A stretch of 64,000 bases of DNA, from NCBI GenBank assembly GCA_964058805.1, contig CAXKVV010000022.1, forward strand, positions 682,001 to 746,000. The letters run 5' to 3'. Below are positions 59,931-64,000 of this stretch, piece by piece. This stretch comes from Schoenoplectus triqueter (lineage: Eukaryota; Streptophyta; Magnoliopsida; Poales; Cyperaceae). A program made the translations under genes and the position numbers. The first letter of the stretch is position 1, and the number at the start of each line of letters is the position of its first letter. Below the pieces are notes generated by a model. That model ran no database searches. It had not been told where the DNA came from and was given only the letters and a program-made list of their open reading frames with translations.

Positions 59931-60661
59931 AGGGATCACTTAATAGTGGCTATTTGATGGGTCCTAACGATGAAAATTGAAATAAATTTGAAAAAAATAT
60001 TAAAAATAGAAAATATTTGGTAGATGTATTTCTTTTATTGAAAAAAAATAAAGGTCACGTTCTTAAATTTCATCACACTAAACAATTTATTTACATGATG
60101 CACCTCGATGCAAATTAAGTACATTCTAAAATCATATAAAGCCTCTAAAATGGAGAAATGAATTGTGGTAGTCAAAATCAACTTTTCATCTGTGTCACAA
60201 TTTCTCGAACTATTTGCATGTCATTTTTATTGTCTTCTGTGAATATTCGAGCACATTGTTGCCTCCAGATCACAAAAGTGGTTACCATCATTATTCTTCT
60301 CCAGAGTTGAGGCATTATGATGTCGCGCATGAATTTCGTAGCATCTGCCAAAAGAAAAGAAGAGCAAGGAGGATATGGTTAACATGTATTTTTAATTTAT
60401 AGATTGATAATATTTTAAATTTTATATAATTTTATTATTATTTGATGGTACATGAAAGAATAATAAAATTTTATACAATTTATAATAGTTCAATTTAACG
60501 GATTTTGATGAACCAACAAATGATAAATAAATTTTCATGAAATTAAAAGCACTATCAACACCAAGTTCAAGAATACATTATAATATTTTTTTATTTCTAA
60601 GATTTTTCAAATTTATTTAAATTTCCATTATATTGTTGATAGACATCATCAAGTGATCCCT
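59931..60661. mobile_element. Miniature inverted-repeat element (GGGATCAC family)
   Basis: Left end AGGGATCACTTAATAGTGGC; right end on the minus strand AGGGATCACTTGATGATGTC; the arms continue with aataaatttgaaaaa on both sides. A target duplication is not clear. 731 bp; a 62-codon frame at 60214 is not protein-like. The terminus recurs at 20490-21835. Confidence 0.65.
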
Positions 60662-61992
60662 CTCCTTATATATTAAACCCTTTATAGAAAATTTTTTAAG
60701 TAACTTTTTAGATAAATTCCTTTATAGATAATTTTTAAATTAACTTTTTAGATAATTTTATTCATACATATGACAAGGGAAGTCCATGTTTGTAATTTGA
60801 TTAAAACATTACCTTCTAATATATTTTTATGTTCGAAAGCGTGGCTCACATTTACTGAGATGAAAACTTTATTTATGGGCTCTGCCTAATTAAGTTGGAA
60901 GTCCTAAAGGGGTTCAGTATACATTTTTTATTAGTATATGTGATATGCTCGATCGGAAGTAATTCTGTCTCATGTGTTTGACTGTGTAACCTAATTAAAC
61001 TATTTAGATGCACAACTTGTTGTGCCTAATTAGCTAGGGAACGGCGGACTTCCAATGGATTTTGGATCAATATTTGCGTCCGATCGATGGCTATGGACAC
61101 TATCTGGTTAATTAGTTATGATTCGCATAAAAATTTACTAAAATGCTTTTATGATCGTGCAGAATTTATGATTTTATTATTAGACAAACATAACAACAAA
61201 TCATCGGACCGAATTTGATGTAATGTGCATATCGGACCCACTCTTTGTTCCGCCTAATTATCTGTCCGACGGGAAGAGTAGGTACATCTTGTTTATATTT
61301 GCAGTAGTAGTATATGCGATAATTTGTATTAATCAAATTAATTAAAAAAAAGTACATGATACAAAAGGGTAATTAAGATGAGAAAACAACTGTTATATAA
61401 TGTATATGATCTAATTAATCTACGTTGCTATCATATTTTTCCATAACCAAGCTACCGTTCATCTAGCTCAGAGTCTAACACTAGCCAATAATCTAGCAAG
61501 ATAGCCTAGTTGAAGTACCCTGAAAGATGCGTTCATTTCTCCGTCTCCAAATCGTTCATATATAAGACAGTTACACACATGACACACAGAATTAGTTCAG
61601 AAGCCTAATAAGCTGTAGCTTTACTTTGATCACCAGGTGTTTGTTTTTGTTAACAAGATACCAACTTGATAACTTTGATAATTAATTTTTTTCCCAAGAA
61701 AAACGATTTCGAAGGTCAAATAAAATCTCTGGAGGACGCGGTTCATATGTATTGAATACTTATTTGTCATTACTTATCAGATTTTGTACAATTTGATCAT
61801 TATTAATATTTTTCCCAGACAAGAAAAACGATTTCGGAGGTCAAATTAAATATCTGGAGGAGGCGATTCATATGTATTGAATGCTTATTTGTCAATTACT
61901 TATCAGATTCTGTACAATTTGATCATTATTTGATTACTTGTCACATTTTGCCAATGTTTTAGTAGTTTAATTATAAAGCGTATAAATGTGTA

Positions 61993-61999
<7 letters not shown>
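60662..61999. other. Intergenic, with one tandem duplication
   Basis: No gene seen. A direct duplication of about 123 bases lies at 61682-61805 and 61808-61932 (both copies contain aagaaaaacgatttcg and gtattgaat with cttatttgtca), with about 90 percent identity. Confidence 0.6.

Positions 62000-62050
<51 letters not shown>
62000..62050. repeat. (TA)n microsatellite
   Basis: A TA run of about 50 bases bounds the palindrome at 62051; another TA run (62453-62477) bounds its right end. Confidence 0.95.
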
Positions 62051-62052
<2 letters not shown>

Positions 62053-62451
62053 TGTTTATTGTGTTTTCGGTAGCACTTCGGCCGAAAAAAATCTCACAAA
62101 ATTAAAGTTCAAATTGCCAATTTAATTCATCCAACATAAATTATATATTTAAATATTATGGAATATCAAATTTGATTATATTTGAAGCTTTCTAACTATT
62201 TTTTTAGATTTTTAAAAAAATACCCAAAATAATAATAAAGTAATCATATGTGCACCTACAAAATATCATCTTTCAAAAATTCAAAAAAAATAGTTATAAA
62301 TCTCTAAAAATAGTAAAATTTTGTTTTCAATAAGTTTTCAATATCTAAATTATAATGGACTGATTAGATTGATATTTCGAACTTTCGGTATATTAGATTT
62401 GAAACTGAAACAAAACACATCTTTACTTTGCGAAGCATCATAAAATCTTCT

Positions 62452-62452
<1 letters not shown>
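62051..62452. repeat. Palindromic element bounded by TA tracts (copy 7)
   Basis: The arms are diverged but in mirror order. Left: ttcggtagcacttcgg, aaatattatggaatat, aactatttttttagattttt. Right on the minus strand: atgatgcttcgcaaagta, ccattataatttagatattg, aactattttttttgaatttt. The gctttgc/gcttcg word near the ends links it to copies 3 and 5. Confidence 0.55.
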
Positions 62453-62477
<25 letters not shown>

Positions 62478-62482
<5 letters not shown>

Positions 62483-64000
62483 AATCTGCCACGTTCATGG
62501 CTTAATTATTATTAATTTAATTAACATCTCATGCGTAAAAGATAAACAATTCTAACATCAAGTTCCGAAAAAAAACATAAAAAGAAATATATTCTGTAGT
62601 TAATTGAATTTCTTTTTTAAAAAAAGTCTAATAAACTGTTGGTCACGTTTTTTTTTATGTAAATAGATCTTTGATAGATAAAAATTAAGCCGATTTATTT
62701 CGACCTTGCATCCCATTCGCCATCAAATTTCTCGTTGAGTATGGTCTGATCCCTTCTACTGCATTAATCTAGCCAAAACACTTCACTACCTGATATAATA
62801 TATCCTACAAGACATAATATATCCTTAATGTTTTTAAAATATAGAACCCTCTTACGTACGTCATTAGAGGTCAATAAACCCTAACAAAACCCTTGATGAT
62901 ATTTCATGAAAAATAAAAAAATCCTCTTGCACCATTAATTAGAGGTCAAGAAATCCTAACAAAATAGATGGGAAGAAATAGGAAATATCAACTACACTAC
63001 ACGAAACGATGATTCGTGTAGGAAAGAGGAGGGAAAGTTCGTGTTGTCTCGATGCAAGATCCCGATGAAGGATGGGTTGTGGGTCTGATAGAGGTACAGA
63101 GCATCTCCGGTGAATCAGAGGGAAAAGGAATAAAGAAGAACATAGTAAGTAAGAGGTGATAGTAGAGGAGGTCGACGCGCCGCCCCTCTTCTCAAGAGGT
63201 GGATGGATCATGGATCCCACTTAAGATCTTCACAGAACTAATTTGAAAGATCAATTTCTTAATTAATAACAATTATATATTAAAATTTTAAGATAATGAT
63301 ACCAGTGAAATGTAAAATAATTGTAAAAGGGACCCCATTAGTTCATTTAATTTTAATTTCACCAATTGAGCCATTATTTTTTAAATAAAAATATAGATAA
63401 TGATTCCATTAAAATTAAATCTTAATTCCGTCACTGCTGCCTCTCTAAGGATTTTTTACTTTCAAGCTTTTAACTTTTTTGGCTAAGAGCAAACGAGCCC
63501 GATTCGCATACTTGGACAAGTCTCAACACAAAACTCATTAAATTATAAAAATAAATGGGTCTTCATCCTTGAACAAGTCTCAATACAAAACTCATTAACA
63601 TACAAATAAATGGGGTCTTTATCCTGTCAGTGTCGGTCACGAGTTAAAGGTGCAAAAATAAACATGCATATAAATCAAAAGCGATGTAACATATGTGAAC
63701 ATGTCGACTAAGAGTGTGTTCTGGAAAGAATCAAAAGCGAAAAAAAAAATATTCTTGTGTGAAGGTTTTGAACTTTCGAAATCCGGATAAAATATCTTTA
63801 TAAATAATTATAAAATTTGAGAATTTAACTTTTATCTTTTGGATAAAAAAAAGAGTTTTTCAGATAAGAACTTGTTTGTTTCCTCTATCTCTTCTCTCTA
63901 CTACTATATGAATTGTATCCACTATTAAATATACTCAACAAAAATATAAAAAATATACATCAAAGGAGTTTGTGAATTTTTGTGAACAAAAAAGGTAATA
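62478..64000. other. Intergenic, no gene seen
   Basis: AT-rich, except 62985-63200, which holds a 93-codon minus frame without recognisable domain. At 63290-63440 the edge aattccgtcactg (minus: CAGTGACGGAATT) resembles a hAT-type end without a mate. A duplicated word (tctcaacacaaaactcatta / tctcaatacaaaactcatta) occurs at 63522 and 63576. Confidence 0.45.

Noticed and set aside
62939..63220. 93-codon minus-strand frame
   Set aside because: Low-complexity Ser/Leu-rich content, no domain, no splice partners; kept only as a note.
1..64000. CRISPR arrays, bacterial operons, endogenous pararetrovirus, tRNA or rRNA genes
   Set aside because: Looked for and not seen. The tandem arrays present lack CRISPR spacing, and the reverse transcriptase is of LINE type.

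Overview
The window is nuclear DNA from a flowering plant. It is AT-rich and packed with transposable elements, and the two clear host genes carry canonical plant intron signals (GT...AG). I cannot place it to family or order. There are no bacterial operons, no CRISPR arrays and no tRNA or rRNA genes that I can see, and most short reading frames are chance or transposon debris.

Host genes. (1) A complete Golgi GDP-fucose transporter (GFT1/GONST4 type, 347 aa, intronless coding region, 1563-2606) at the left end, probably with a 5'-UTR intron and an out-of-frame upstream ATG that overlaps the main start. (2) A MYC-type bHLH transcription factor of the jasmonate family (closest in layout to bHLH14, about 402 aa after splicing) at 52562-55554. 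It is encoded in two exons that join exactly in phase across a 1784-bp intron, in a family I know mainly as intronless.

Everything between and around them is mobile DNA in layers. 4.5-10.4 kb: hAT miniature elements and a CACTA element nested inside another CACTA, both with exact 3-bp target duplications. 10.7-18.9 kb: a decayed RTE-type LINE broken by two later insertions; one is bounded by duplicated target sequence, so the old reading frame can be followed across it. 19.2-28.4 kb: hAT ends, palindromic miniature elements and a long decayed hAT transposase. 29-32 kb: a Mutator-like transposase fragment and fold-back elements. 33.4-36.5 kb: two hAT elements with near-perfect 8-bp duplications, one holding a ~104-bp tandem array. 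37.4-38.3 kb and 43.0-47.5 kb: a family of long palindromes sitting in TA microsatellites. 38.7-41.7 kb: a second nested CACTA pair, whose inner member has an inverted relative at 44.9-46.2 kb. 49.6-51.7 kb and 57.1-59.3 kb: two short LTR elements of Copia type with gag-like remnants and no pol.

No new multi-gene system was found. The most distinctive things are the TA-tract-bounded palindrome family, the two CACTA-in-CACTA nests, a GC-rich insert carried by one CACTA, the intron in the MYC-like gene, and the overlapping uORF of the transporter.
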